64,000 nt of DNA from Planctomycetota bacterium. Lineage in GTDB: Bacteria; Planctomycetota; SZUA-567; H5-PLA8. Below, one piece after another: positions 40,979 to 49,626 of this stretch; positions within the stretch are counted from its first letter, which is position 1, and each line of letters begins with the position of its first letter. A model generated the notes under the pieces. That model was not told the origin of the DNA and ran no database searches. It saw nothing but the letters and a program-made list of their open reading frames with translations. The translations under genes were made by a program, and so were the position numbers. Location: assembly GCA_023150555.1 (NCBI GenBank), contig JAKLKQ010000003.1:1-64000 (forward strand), given 5' to 3'.

Positions 40979-42379
40979 ATGCCGCAAATGCCGAACCGTC
41001 TTGCCCCAATCGCGTGCGTCCTCCTCGCGGCGTGCTGCCTGGCTCGCGCCGAGGAACCGCCCGCGCCTCCCACGCCCGCCGCCGCGCCCGCCGCCGCGCC
41101 CGACCCGGCCGCGCTGCGCGCCGAACTCGATAAGATCACCGGCAAGACGTTCAAGGTCTTCGGCGACGAGTTGAAACTCATCTTCGTCCTCTCCGACGCC
41201 AACCCCGAACTGGCGAAGTACGCGACCTTCCACCTGCACCAGGTCCTGCCCAGGATGCGCGCGATGGCCGGCTTTCCACCCGACGCGACGGTGCCCGAGG
41301 CCGTCGTCGTGGCGCTGTTCCAGGAGCCCGCCGACTGCGCGAAGTTCCTCAAGGCGCGCGGCGCTGGGAACGAGCCCTCCTTCGCGTACCTGCACGACGA
41401 CGATCCCGCGCGGCGCGTGATCGCGGCCTTCGCGCTCGACCCGCGCCCGATGGTGCGGCGCCTGCGCCATTCGGCCTTCAACGCGCTGCTGCGCGCGTGG
41501 ATCGCCCGCCCGCCCGCGTGGCTGTCGCGCGGCCTGGCCGAAGTCATGGAGGACGCGAGCCTCGACGAGGAGACCGGGCGCCTGGAACTGGGCCCCGCGC
41601 GCGGGCACGTCCGCGACCTGCGCGAGCGCCTGCTGAACGCCGACCCGCCGCGCCTGCTGCCGCTGAGGGAGTTCCTCTCCGGCGACGCGCCCTGGAAGAA
41701 GGACCCGCTCTCCGCGGCGGTGCAGGCGTGGAGTTTCGCGCGCTTTCTGATCGAAGACGCGCGCATGGAGGAAGCGCGCACCCTGTCGAGCATGCTGCGC
41801 GCGCTGGCGCCGAACGCCTCGGAAGACGAAAACCGCGCGAACGTCCTGAAGCAGGTGCTCGACGAGGAATGGAAGCCGCTGGAGACGGCGTGGAAGGAAT
41901 ACATCACGCACCTGCCGGAGACGCCCGGCGAGGCGCCCTACCGCCAGGCCCGCGCGCTCATCAACAAGATGCAGTTCGACGCCGCGCGCCCGCTGCTGGA
42001 CGAAGCGATCAAGCTCGACCCCGCCTACGACCGCCTCTACTACTACCGCGGCCTGTGCAGCTTTCACCTCAAGCGCCACGGCCTCGCCGTCACCGACCTG
42101 GGCTACGCGCTGACGCTCTTTCCCGAATACCACGCCGCGCGCTTCCTGCGCGGGCGCGCCCGCGCCGCGCTGAACGACCGCGACGGCGCGCGGGCCGACT
42201 TCGAGGCCTGCAAGGCGACGCCCTACGCCGCGAAGGCCGAGAAGGAACTCGCCGCGCTCGAGGCCGCGCCGACCCCGCCGCCGACCCCGCCGCCGCCCGC
42301 GCCCGAGCAGAAGCCGATTCCCGACGCGCCGCCGCCCGCGCCGCCTTCCACCGACCCGCCGAAGAAGACGGAAGAGTAG
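40979..42379 (+). CDS. Exported DUF1570/peptidase-MA-like protein with TPR tail
   Basis: A 466-aa protein with a signal peptide (RLAPIACVLLAACCLARAEEP; the Cys pair could be a lipobox). The first domain (about 60-300) resembles peptidase-MA/DUF1570 proteins, including the region equivalent to the metal site followed by WLSRGLAEVMED. The zinc motif HExxH is replaced by RHSAFNALL, so it is probably not a peptidase. Residues about 310-420 form TPR-like repeats (ARPLLDEAIKLDPAYDRLYYYRGLCSFHLKRHGLAVTDLGYALTLFPEYHAARFLRGRAR). The C-terminus is Pro/Glu-rich. TATATAAAGGAGGCGCG at 40929-40945 lies 34 bases upstream of the start. Confidence 0.68.
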   Translation: MPQMPNRLAPIACVLLAACCLARAEEPPAPPTPAAAPAAAPDPAALRAELDKITGKTFKVFGDELKLIFVLSDANPELAKYATFHLHQVLPRMRAMAGFPPDATVPEAVVVALFQEPADCAKFLKARGAGNEPSFAYLHDDDPARRVIAAFALDPRPMVRRLRHSAFNALLRAWIARPPAWLSRGLAEVMEDASLDEETGRLELGPARGHVRDLRERLLNADPPRLLPLREFLSGDAPWKKDPLSAAVQAWSFARFLIEDARMEEARTLSSMLRALAPNASEDENRANVLKQVLDEEWKPLETAWKEYITHLPETPGEAPYRQARALINKMQFDAARPLLDEAIKLDPAYDRLYYYRGLCSFHLKRHGLAVTDLGYALTLFPEYHAARFLRGRARAALNDRDGARADFEACKATPYAAKAEKELAALEAAPTPPPTPPPPAPEQKPIPDAPPPAPPSTDPPKKTEE

Positions 42380-42393
42380 CCTCCGCTCTTCCT

Positions 42394-43677
42394 TTACGCT
42401 TTGCCGCCCGCCGCGCGGATCGCGTCGAGCGCCGCGTCGCTGACCCACCCTTTCAGGAAGCCGTCCTTCGCGAACGCGCGGAAACGCAAAGCGTAACCCA
42501 GCGGCGTGACGTCGCGGTATTCCTGCGGCGCCTCGAACTCGGGCTCGCCCACGTCGCGCAGCTTCTTGTAAACCGACGCGCGCGCATTGGGGTCCGCCCC
42601 GTGCTTCAGCAGCAGCTTCGCTTTCGCGTCGTCCTTGCGCCCCATCGTCACCACCGCGTGAAAGAGCGCCGTGTGCCCGCCGAAGCCCGGAGCGTGTTCG
42701 CCTGCTTTCGCGTTGGCGTCGGCGCCGCGCGCGAGCGCCCACTCGAGGATCTCCAGCTCGTCGTATTCCACCGCAAGGTGCAGCAGCGTCGTCTCGTACA
42801 CCGGCGTGGCGTGCAGCCCTTCGCCGGGCTTGATGCCCAGTTCGGGCGGATAGATCTCCGCTTCGCTGAAGCGCCGTTCGAGCAGTTTCGCATCGCGCTT
42901 GAGGTGTTCCTCCAGCAGGTCCACGCGCCCGCGGTGCAGCGCCATCGCCGGCGTGTCCGGCAGCGTCGCGCCGTGCGCGGCCAGGACTTCCAGGCATTCG
43001 TGCCTGGCCTTGCTGCCGCGCGCGTAGGTGGCGACCAGCATCGCCAGTGGCGAGCCGTACTTTTCGGAGACGACGTTGGGATCCGCGCCGTGGTCGAGGA
43101 GCCACGCCAGCGCCTTCGGCGCCAAGGCCTCGCACGGAGCGCAGACGGCCGGGTATTGGCCGTTCCAACGCGCGTTCACGTCGGCGCCGTTCGCGACGAG
43201 CAGCTCCATCATCGGCACGCGCAGGTCGTTCAGCGCCGCGCGCATCAGCGGGCCGTCGCAGCCCTGGTGCACGTTGCTGCCGTGCGCAATCATCCAGCGC
43301 GCGCATTCCAGGCGCTCGGCACTCGGCGGCGCCTTCAGCCCGCGGCATTCGGCCAGCCACGTCAGCGGGCCGCTCTGCTTGTAGCCGATGGGCGCGGCGT
43401 GCAGCGCCGGGTTCGCGCCCAGCAAAGCGCGCACGCGCGCGAAGTCTTCCTTGTCGATGGCGAGTTTCAGCGCCCCGGTCTCGGCGAGCGACTCGACATG
43501 CGCCTTCAACTTCGGCCAACTCGCGAAGCCGTACGACCGCGCGAGCTGGAACTGCGCGTCGGACAGCGAGCCGGCCTGCTTGGCGCGCAGCAGGTCCTTG
43601 GCCTGGAGCTTGAGGTGGCGGAGATCCGGCTGGTTGGGAAGCGGGCGATTCGCCCCTTCCCCTTGCGGGGTGGTCAT
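42394..43677 (-). CDS. Ankyrin-repeat protein
   Basis: A 427-aa protein. An N-terminal helical region (LRHLKLQAKDLLRAKQAGSLSDAQFQLARSYGFASWPKLKAHVESL) is typical of a class of bacterial ankyrin proteins. The ankyrin repeats follow, with GADVNAR, GADPNVVSEKYGSPLAMLV, TLLHLAVEYDELEILEWALARGADANAK, HTALFHAVVTMGRKDDAKAKLLLKHGADPNAR and TPLGYAL. It has no signal peptide, so a cytoplasmic protein-protein interaction role is likely; the partner is unknown. Convergent with the DUF1570-like gene (14 bases apart) and divergent from the SDR gene. Confidence 0.83.
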   Translation of the reverse strand: MTTPQGEGANRPLPNQPDLRHLKLQAKDLLRAKQAGSLSDAQFQLARSYGFASWPKLKAHVESLAETGALKLAIDKEDFARVRALLGANPALHAAPIGYKQSGPLTWLAECRGLKAPPSAERLECARWMIAHGSNVHQGCDGPLMRAALNDLRVPMMELLVANGADVNARWNGQYPAVCAPCEALAPKALAWLLDHGADPNVVSEKYGSPLAMLVATYARGSKARHECLEVLAAHGATLPDTPAMALHRGRVDLLEEHLKRDAKLLERRFSEAEIYPPELGIKPGEGLHATPVYETTLLHLAVEYDELEILEWALARGADANAKAGEHAPGFGGHTALFHAVVTMGRKDDAKAKLLLKHGADPNARASVYKKLRDVGEPEFEAPQEYRDVTPLGYALRFRAFAKDGFLKGWVSDAALDAIRAAGGKA

Positions 43678-43907
43678 GGCGACCTCCTTCGTATCGCGCC
43701 CGGTGTCCGCACCACGGGCTGAAAGAGGTTCGCAAAAGTTTTTGCACTGCCAGGCGGGCTTCTGCCCTTTCCGCGGACCGGAGGCGCCCTGCGCGCAACA
43801 CGACCACCATAATCTCCGCCGCAGCGCTCGTCAACCGGGCGTGGAATCGTTCCTGCGCGCGGATAGCATGATCTGTCAGCCAACACCATCTCTTAAAGGA
43901 GCACCGC

Positions 43908-44729
43908 ATGAATCCCGCGTTGCCGCTTGCAGGCGAAGTCGCGCTGGTCACCGGCTCGGGCCGCGGCTTGGGCTTCGCCATCGCCGCGCGCCTGGCCGAA
44001 CTGGGCGCCAGCGTCGCGATCCACGACCGCAGCGCGGAGGCCCCCGGCGAGTACGGCGAGGCCACCAGCCTGCAAAGCGTCGCGGCGAAGCTGAAGGAGA
44101 AGTGCGCGCCGGGCGCGAAGACCGCCGCCGTCGTCGCCGACATCACCGACGCCGAGGCCGTCGCGCGCGCGGTGAAGGACGCCGAGGCCGCGCTGGGCCC
44201 GCTGACGCTGCTGGTCAACTGCGCCGGCGGCGACATCGCCAAGAAGGGCGGCAAGCCCAAGCCCAACGACGGGCTCTTCGTGCCGCTGGAGGATTACCAC
44301 CACGTGCTGGGCATCAACCTGCACGGCGCCGTCTACGCCAGCCGCGCGGCCGTGCCCGGCATGATCGAACGCAAGCGCGGCGCGGTCGTGAACATCACCG
44401 CCGGCGACAGCCACTGGGGCGTTCCGTCGAGCGTCAGCTACGCGGTGGCGAAGGCCGGCCTGGCGCACTACACGCGCTGCCTGGCCGCGCAGCTGCGCGA
44501 GCACGGCATCCGCGTCAACGCCGTCAGTCCCGGTTCGACGAAGACCGCGCGCTTCGAAGCCACGCGCGTCGTGGACCCAAAGCAGATGGACGAGTCCGTG
44601 CCGCTGCTGCGCTACGGCACGCCGACCGAAGTCGCCGACGCCGTGGCCTTCCTCGCCGGCCCCGGCGCGAAGTTCATCAGCGGCCAGGTCCTGCGCGTGG
44701 ACGGCGGGCTAGAGTTGTTCCCCGGATAA
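43908..44729 (+). CDS. Short-chain dehydrogenase/reductase (SDR)
   Basis: A 273-aa classical SDR with the cofactor motif VTGSGRGLGFAIAARLAELGA, NCAGGDIAKK (NAG-equivalent), catalytic Ser in NITAGDSHWG and Tyr/Lys in SYAVAKAGLAHYTRCLAAQL. The substrate-side loop and C-terminus (VSPGSTKTARFEA, ADAVAFLAGPGAKFISGQVLRVDGGLELFPG) are of the FabG-like type. It probably oxidises or reduces a sugar-derived alcohol, given the following epimerase gene, but the substrate is not determined. AAAGGAG precedes the ATG, and a GGATAGCAT -10-like string is at 43861-43869. A small inverted-repeat element separates it from the next gene. Confidence 0.85.
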   Translation: MNPALPLAGEVALVTGSGRGLGFAIAARLAELGASVAIHDRSAEAPGEYGEATSLQSVAAKLKEKCAPGAKTAAVVADITDAEAVARAVKDAEAALGPLTLLVNCAGGDIAKKGGKPKPNDGLFVPLEDYHHVLGINLHGAVYASRAAVPGMIERKRGAVVNITAGDSHWGVPSSVSYAVAKAGLAHYTRCLAAQLREHGIRVNAVSPGSTKTARFEATRVVDPKQMDESVPLLRYGTPTEVADAVAFLAGPGAKFISGQVLRVDGGLELFPG

Positions 44730-44742
44730 CCGGAAAACGGCA

Positions 44743-44895
44743 TTCACCACAGAGGGCACAGAGAACACAGAGGACTGCCGTTTGGGACTGTGAGGCAGAA
44801 GTCTTTCAACAAGACCGTAGATTCCCGTCCTGCGAAAGACCTCCAATAGCTCCCCCCATTCCCTTCTCTGTGATCTCCGTGTTCTCTGTGGTGAA
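44743..44895. mobile_element. 153-bp miniature element with 30-bp terminal inverted repeats
   Basis: The left end TTCACCACAGAGGGCACAGA... (44743-44772) and the inverted right end (44866-44895) match at 26 of 30 positions. The 93-bp core has no gene. A further half copy lies at 45734. The ends resemble the ACCACAGAG-type repeats found scattered in many PVC and other genomes. No flanking target duplication is obvious. Confidence 0.6.
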
Positions 44896-44915
44896 AGAAG
44901 AACTGGAGACAACGC

Positions 44916-45728
44916 ATGATTCGCCTGGCCGCCATGAGCAGCGTGATGCCCGACTGGACGATCGACGAGACGATCGCCGGCCTGAAGAAGCACGGCTTTA
45001 CCGGCTACGAGCCGCGCGTCGAGTGGAAGCACAAGGCCGGCATCGAGGCGGAACTCTCGAGCGCCGCGCGCCGCGAGGCTCGCAAGAAGTTCGAGGACGC
45101 CGGCTTGAGCATCTGCTGCGTCGCCACGGGCCAGCGCTTCGCCATGGAGGACGCCGCCGAGCGCCAGCAGAACACCGAGGCGCTGAAGAAGTACGTCGAT
45201 CTTGCCGGCGACCTGGGCGCGAAGTGCGTGCGCGTCTTCGGCGGAAAACTCGGCAAGGGCGAACTGGCCGGCATCGTGCGCTACGTCGCCGCGGCCATCC
45301 GCCCGGCGCTCGACCTTGCGAAAGCGCGCGGCGTGACGGTCTGCATCGAGACCCACGACGACTGGTGCCGCGCCGCGCAGGTGCGCGCCGTCGCCGAGGA
45401 ACTCGATCACCCCGCCTTCGGCATCCTCTGGGACATCATGCACACGCAGCGCTTTCTGGAACGCCCCGCCGAATCCTTCGCCGTGCTGGGCGGCCGGGTG
45501 CGCCACATGCACGTCCACGACGGGCGCTACAGCGCCGACGGCCTGAAACTCGACACCGTGGCGCTGTGCGAAGGCATCATCGACCACGCCGAGCCGATCA
45601 AGCTGCTGAAGAAGAGCGGCTTCGACGGCTTCGTCTCCGTCGAAGTCATCCACAAAGTCGGCGAAGGCGGAGCCGCCGACGCGGTTTTGAAGAACTACGG
45701 CGAGGGCCTCAAGCGGCTGGTGGGGTAA
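44916..45728 (+). CDS. Sugar phosphate isomerase/epimerase (xylose-isomerase-like TIM barrel)
   Basis: A 270-aa AP-endonuclease-2-superfamily TIM barrel: IRLAAMSSVMPDWTIDETIAGLKKHGFTGYEPRVEWK, LAGDLGAKCVRVFGGKLGKG, ARGVTVCIETHDDWC, FGILWDIMHTQRFL, HMHVHDGRYS and GFDGFVSVEVIHK. Metal ligands of the family (Glu in CIETHDD, Asp in LWDIMH, His in HVHD, Glu in VSVEV) are all present. It probably isomerises or epimerises a keto-sugar or inositol derivative. The GGAG eight bases upstream supports the ATG. It lies downstream of the SDR gene, separated only by the 153-bp element. Confidence 0.85.
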   Translation: MIRLAAMSSVMPDWTIDETIAGLKKHGFTGYEPRVEWKHKAGIEAELSSAARREARKKFEDAGLSICCVATGQRFAMEDAAERQQNTEALKKYVDLAGDLGAKCVRVFGGKLGKGELAGIVRYVAAAIRPALDLAKARGVTVCIETHDDWCRAAQVRAVAEELDHPAFGILWDIMHTQRFLERPAESFAVLGGRVRHMHVHDGRYSADGLKLDTVALCEGIIDHAEPIKLLKKSGFDGFVSVEVIHKVGEGGAADAVLKNYGEGLKRLVG

Positions 45729-45733
45729 ATAGC

Positions 45734-45757
45734 TTTAACCACAGAGATCACAGAGAA
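45734..45757 (+). repeat. Solo ACCACAGAGATCACAGAGAA repeat unit
   Basis: TTTAACCACAGAGATCACAGAGAA matches the terminal repeats of the element at 44743-44895 but stands alone, immediately after the epimerase stop. It is followed at about 45786 by CCCAATCCAAAATCTATAATC, similar to text at the heptad-repeat loci. Confidence 0.5.
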
Positions 45758-45882
45758 CTTCGTTTCCAGTCTCCGGTTGGCCTTCACTTCCCAATCCAAA
45801 ATCTATAATCGGCTCTTCCCCGCGACTTGCCCGTTGTGGGGGTTTGCGGGATACTGCCGTTTTGGGAGGCGTGTCCGAACGC

Positions 45883-47901
45883 ATGTCCATGCCCCAGCCC
45901 GAGAGACCCGAACCGCGTCCGCCGCTGAGCGACCTCGACGTCGACGCCGCGCTGCGCGTGATCCTGGAAGGCACCGCCACCGAGACGGGCGAGGGCTTCT
46001 TCCGCGCGCTGGTCAAGAGCCTGGCCGAGGCGCTGCACACGCACGGCGCGTGGGTGACCGAGTGGTTCCCCGAGACGCGCCGCCTGCGCGCGCTGGCCTT
46101 CTGGATGAACGGCGCGTGGCTGGAAGGCTACGACACCCCCGTCGACGGCACGCCCTGCGCCGACGTCGTGAACCGCAAGGACCTGGTCCACATCCCCGAG
46201 AGCCTGGGGCGGCTGTATCCACGCGACAGCGAGATCGACGACGTGGGCGCCGTGAGCTACCTCGGCATGCCGCTGCTGGACGCCAGCGGCACCGTGCTGG
46301 GCCACATCGCCGTGATGGACCGCCGCCCCATGCCGCCCGACGCGCGCGTGAAGACGATCTTCCGCATCTTCGCCGGGCGCGCCGCCGCCGAGCTGCGCCG
46401 CCTTAAGGCCGAGGACGACGTGCGCGAGCGCGAGGAGAAGCTGGGCCGTCTGGTCGACAGTGCCATGGACGCCATCGTCGAGCTGGACCACAAGCTCAAC
46501 ATCCTGCGCGCCAACCCCGCCGCCGAGAAGGTCTTCGCCTGCAACGCGCGCGAACTGGTCGGCCGCTACCTGGGCGTGCTGCTGTCCGACGAATCCCGAG
46601 CGAAACTTGCGACACTCGCCGAGGACCTCGACGGCCGCCCCGTCGGCCAACGCTTCCTGTGGATTCCCGGCGGCCTGCACGCCAAACGCGCCGACGGCAA
46701 CGAGATCCCCGCCGAGGCCACGCTGAGCCGCTACGAGATCGACCGCAAGGCCTTCCACACCCTGATCCTGCGCAACGTCAACGAGCGCCTGGAAGCCGAA
46801 AAGCAGATCGCGTCGCTGAAGGTCGAGACCGAGATCCTGAAGCTGGAACTCGACGACTTCGGCGGCGGCGGCTCCATCATCGGGCGCAGCATCCCCTGGC
46901 TGCACGTCGTCAACGACGTCCAGCAGGTCGCCGGCACCGACGCGACCGTACTGGTGCTGGGCGAGACCGGCACGGGCAAGGAACTCGTCGCGCGCGCCAT
47001 CCACCAGGCCGGAAAGCGCAAGGAGAAGCCCTTCGTGAAGGTCAACTGCGCGTCGATCCCCGGCACGCTGATCGAGAGTGAGTTCTTCGGGCACGAACAG
47101 GGCGCCTTCACCGGCGCGACCAGGAAGCGCCACGGCCGCTTCGCGCTCGCCGACGGCGGCACGATCTTCCTCGACGAGGTGGGCGAACTCCCGCTGGACC
47201 TGCAGGCCAAACTCCTGCGCGTGCTGCAGGAAGGCGAGTTCGAACCCGTCGGCAGCAGCCGCACGCAGCGCGTCGACGTGCGCGTGATCGCCGCGACCAA
47301 CCGCGACCTGGAGAAGGAGGCGCGCGAAGGGCGCTTCCGCGAGGACCTGTTCTACCGGCTCAACGTCTTCCCCGTGCGCCTGCCGCCGCTGCGCCAGCGC
47401 GACATCGACATCGTGCTGCTGGCCGAGCACTTCGCGAAGCACTTCACCCAGCGCATGGGCCGCACGCTCGAGCCGTTCACCGACGCCGACCGCCGCCGCC
47501 TGATGGCCTACGCCTGGCCCGGCAACGTGCGCGAGTTGGAAAACGTCATCGAACGCGGCGTCATCACCGCGCAGAACGGGCGCTTGAACCTCAACCGCGC
47601 GCTGCCCGATGCCAGCGGCAGCAGCGCCGCCGCCATCAGCGCCTCCGCCTCCGAAGCCCTGAAGGCCGCCGCAATGCCTTCGACGCCCGCCGCGTCCGCC
47701 GCGGCACCTGCGCCGTCGGGCGCCGCCCCGATCATGAACATGCAGGATATGGAAGACCTCGAACGCCAGAACATCCGCCGCGCGCTGGAGGCCTGCGACT
47801 GGAAGGTCGCCGGCAAGGGCGGCGCCGCCGAACTGCTGGGGACCAAAGCAAGCACCCTTACCAGCCGCATCAAGACCCTGAACATCAGAAAAAATAGCTA
47901 A
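45883..47901 (+). CDS. Sigma-54-dependent transcriptional activator (GAF-PAS-AAA+-Fis)
   Basis: A 672-aa enhancer-binding protein. Residues about 20-180 form a GAF domain (ETGEGFFRALVKSLAEALHTHGAWVTEWFPE, SYLGMPLLDASGTVLGHIAVMDRR). A PAS domain follows (KLGRLVDSAMDAIVELDHKLNILRANPAAEKVF). The AAA+ domain (about 335-570) has Walker A GETGTGKE, the sigma-54 contact GAFTGA (EQGAFTGATRKRHG), Walker B GGTIFLDEVGEL and the arginine finger region FREDLFYRLNVFPVRLPPLRQR. After an Ala-rich linker, a Fis-type HTH ends the protein. Start choice is uncertain: GTG 45871 lies too close to GGGAGG, and ATG 45883 is 13 bases away. The adjacent palindrome array and -24/-12 promoter suggest it drives osmC. Confidence 0.9.
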   Translation: MSMPQPERPEPRPPLSDLDVDAALRVILEGTATETGEGFFRALVKSLAEALHTHGAWVTEWFPETRRLRALAFWMNGAWLEGYDTPVDGTPCADVVNRKDLVHIPESLGRLYPRDSEIDDVGAVSYLGMPLLDASGTVLGHIAVMDRRPMPPDARVKTIFRIFAGRAAAELRRLKAEDDVREREEKLGRLVDSAMDAIVELDHKLNILRANPAAEKVFACNARELVGRYLGVLLSDESRAKLATLAEDLDGRPVGQRFLWIPGGLHAKRADGNEIPAEATLSRYEIDRKAFHTLILRNVNERLEAEKQIASLKVETEILKLELDDFGGGGSIIGRSIPWLHVVNDVQQVAGTDATVLVLGETGTGKELVARAIHQAGKRKEKPFVKVNCASIPGTLIESEFFGHEQGAFTGATRKRHGRFALADGGTIFLDEVGELPLDLQAKLLRVLQEGEFEPVGSSRTQRVDVRVIAATNRDLEKEAREGRFREDLFYRLNVFPVRLPPLRQRDIDIVLLAEHFAKHFTQRMGRTLEPFTDADRRRLMAYAWPGNVRELENVIERGVITAQNGRLNLNRALPDASGSSAAAISASASEALKAAAMPSTPAASAAAPAPSGAAPIMNMQDMEDLERQNIRRALEACDWKVAGKGGAAELLGTKASTLTSRIKTLNIRKNS

Positions 47902-47913
47902 TATTTACTTAAG

Positions 47914-47969
47914 TAACGAAATTTCGCGACCTCAACTCGCGAAATCTCGCGACTCGCGAAATCTCGCGA
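47914..47969 (+). promoter_or_regulatory. Array of three TCGCGAAATYTCGCGA palindromes (candidate upstream activating sites)
   Basis: Two near-perfect copies lie at 47937-47952 and 47954-47969 and a half-degenerate copy (TAACGAAATTTCGCGA) at 47914-47929. They start 13 bases after the activator stop and end 70 bases before the -24 element, a usual range for enhancer sites of sigma-54 activators. The same palindrome ends the dispersed repeats at 25640-25709 and 39050-39098. Confidence 0.6.
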
Positions 47970-48006
47970 CTTGCCGCGCACCCGCTGAAAGTTTTGTAAC
48001 TCATTA

Positions 48007-48023
48007 TTTAACATATAGTTAAA
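48007..48023. promoter_or_regulatory. AT-rich palindrome TTTAAC-ATATA-GTTAAA
   Basis: Perfect 6-bp arms around ATATA lie 15 bases upstream of the -24 element. It could be a bending or IHF-like region or another regulator site; the very low GC is striking in this genome. Confidence 0.4.
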
Positions 48024-48038
48024 ACTTTCTCCCGGCGC

Positions 48039-48054
48039 TGGCACGCTCCGTGCC
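48039..48054 (+). promoter_or_regulatory. Sigma-54 (-24/-12) promoter of osmC
   Basis: TGGCACG-CTCC-GTGCC keeps the invariant GG and GC with the exact spacing of the TGGCACG-N4-TTGCW consensus. It lies 59 bases before the osmC ATG and downstream of both a sigma-54 activator gene and a palindrome array. Confidence 0.75.
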
Positions 48055-48112
48055 TTATGAGCCCCCGTGAAGACAACGACAGCTGGAAACCACACCTCAA
48101 AGGAGTAATGCG

Positions 48113-48697
48113 ATGAGCAACTCGACGATCAACGGCGTGCCGGCCGAGCAGATGAAGGACACGGTCGAGGCGATTAAGGACCGCCCGAGCCTGGCGCGCT
48201 GCAACTTCCGCCTGCAGAACCGCTGGATGGGCGGCGCGCACAATCGCTCGACGATCACCAGCTTCGAAGCCGCGGGCGAGACGCACGTCAGCGACCAGCG
48301 GCCCTTCGTGGTCGGCAACGGCGAGCACCCCGTGCTCTTCGGCAAGGACGAGGCGCCCAATCCGGTCGAGAACCTGCTGCACGCGCTGGCCGGCTGCCTG
48401 ACGACGACGCTGGTCTACCGCGCGGCGGCACTGGGCATCCACCTCGAACAGGTCGAGACACGCCTCGACGGCGATCTGGATCTGCGCGGCCTGCTGGGCC
48501 TCAGCGGCGAAGTGCGCAAGGGCTACGAGAAGATCCGCGTCCGCTTCCGCATCAAGGGCGACGCGTCGGAAGAAGAACTGCGCGCGCTGGTCGAGCACGC
48601 CCAGGCACACTCGCCGGTCTACGACGTGGTCCGCAACCCCGTGCCGGTCGAGGTCAAGGTCGAGCGCGCGGTCTCCACGGCGCCGGCGGCCTGCTAG
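48113..48697 (+). CDS. osmC: OsmC/Ohr-family protein
   Basis: A 194-aa OsmC-like protein: SFEAAGETHVSDQRPFVVGNGEHPVLFGKDEAPNPVENLLHALAGCLTTTLVYRAAALGI, with the first conserved Cys at 95. The second catalytic region (AQAHSPVYDVV) has Ser where peroxidatic OsmC/Ohr proteins have Cys, so a two-Cys peroxide reductase mechanism is not available. It may bind or thiolate electrophiles instead. AAAGGAG lies upstream of the ATG. It is the first gene after the sigma-54 promoter, with the methyltransferase 50 bp downstream. Confidence 0.87.
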   Translation: MSNSTINGVPAEQMKDTVEAIKDRPSLARCNFRLQNRWMGGAHNRSTITSFEAAGETHVSDQRPFVVGNGEHPVLFGKDEAPNPVENLLHALAGCLTTTLVYRAAALGIHLEQVETRLDGDLDLRGLLGLSGEVRKGYEKIRVRFRIKGDASEEELRALVEHAQAHSPVYDVVRNPVPVEVKVERAVSTAPAAC

Positions 48698-48747
48698 GCA
48701 ACGGTTACGGGCAACGGGTTTGGAAGATAGACAGAGAGGAGAAAGGA

Positions 48748-49527
48748 ATGAAGGCCAAACGGATCGCTTACCTCGCGTACGGGTTCGTCTGCTACGCGAT
48801 CGGCATGGCTTCACTGTTGTACCTTTGCGGGTTCGTCGGGGGCTTCGGCACGCCGACGATGCTGGACGGCCCGGCAACGATGGCGTGGCCGGCGGCGCTG
48901 GCCATCGACCTGGGACTCGTGCTGCTCTTCGCGCTGCAGCACAGCGTGATGGCGCGTCCGACGTTCAAGACGTGGTGGACGAAGTTCGTGCCGCAGCCGG
49001 TGGAACGCGCGACGTACTGCCTGGCTTCGGCGGCGGCGCTCTTTGCGCTCTTCGCCTGGTGGCAGCCCATCGGCGGGCACCTATGGCAGGTCACGGATCC
49101 GGTCGGCAAGGGCGTGATCTACGGCGTGTACGCGGCCGGCTGGCTCCTGGTGGTCGGCGCGACGTTCCTGATCAACCACTTCGACCTGTTCGGCCTGCGC
49201 CAGGTCTGGCTCTACGCGAAGAACCGGGAATACACGCACCTGCCCTTCCGTCTGCCCGGGCCGTACAAGTACGTGCGCCATCCGCTGTACGTCGGCTGGC
49301 TGACGGTGATGTGGGCGACGCCGTCGATGAGCGTGCCGCACCTGCTCTTCGCGCTCGGCATGACCGCGTACATCCTGGTCGCGATCCGCTTCGAGGAGCG
49401 CAACCTGGTCGAACACTTCGGGTACGTCTACAAGCGCTACACCAACACCGTGCCGATGCTGATCCCGGCGTTCGGCAAGAAGGCGGGCGTGCAGGAAGAT
49501 ACCACCATCGAGACGAAGCTCGCCTGA
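48748..49527 (+). CDS. mddA: MddA-like membrane thiol S-methyltransferase (NnrU/isoprenylcysteine methyltransferase superfamily)
   Basis: A 259-aa protein with about five membrane segments: IAYLAYGFVCYAIGMASLLYL, WPAALAIDLGLVLLFALQHSVMA, FVPQPVERATYCLASAAALFALFAWW, GVYAAGWLLVVGATFLINHFDLFG, and a C-terminal LLFALGMTAYILVAI. The pattern QHSVMARPTFKTWWTKFVPQPVERATY, YKYVRHPLYVGW and FEERNLVEHFGYVYKRY matches the MddA branch, which methylates methanethiol to dimethyl sulfide using SAM. The exact substrate is inferred from resemblance only. AGGAG precedes the ATG. A strong terminator follows the gene, which makes osmC-mddA a defined two-gene unit. Confidence 0.75.
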   Translation: MKAKRIAYLAYGFVCYAIGMASLLYLCGFVGGFGTPTMLDGPATMAWPAALAIDLGLVLLFALQHSVMARPTFKTWWTKFVPQPVERATYCLASAAALFALFAWWQPIGGHLWQVTDPVGKGVIYGVYAAGWLLVVGATFLINHFDLFGLRQVWLYAKNREYTHLPFRLPGPYKYVRHPLYVGWLTVMWATPSMSVPHLLFALGMTAYILVAIRFEERNLVEHFGYVYKRYTNTVPMLIPAFGKKAGVQEDTTIETKLA

Positions 49528-49553
49528 CGCATTCGTCTCTTCCGCCCCGCCGG

Positions 49554-49586
49554 GCCGGTGCGGCCGTGAGGCCGCACCGGCTTTTT
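49554..49586 (+). terminator. Strong intrinsic terminator after mddA
   Basis: GCCGGTGCGGCC-GTGA-GGCCGCACCGGC is a perfect 12-bp stem with a GNRA-type loop, followed by TTTTT. It separates osmC-mddA from the nitroreductase gene. Confidence 0.92.
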
Positions 49587-49626
49587 CCGTGAACGGAAGG
49601 CAACTACGACAGACAAGGAATCGCAC

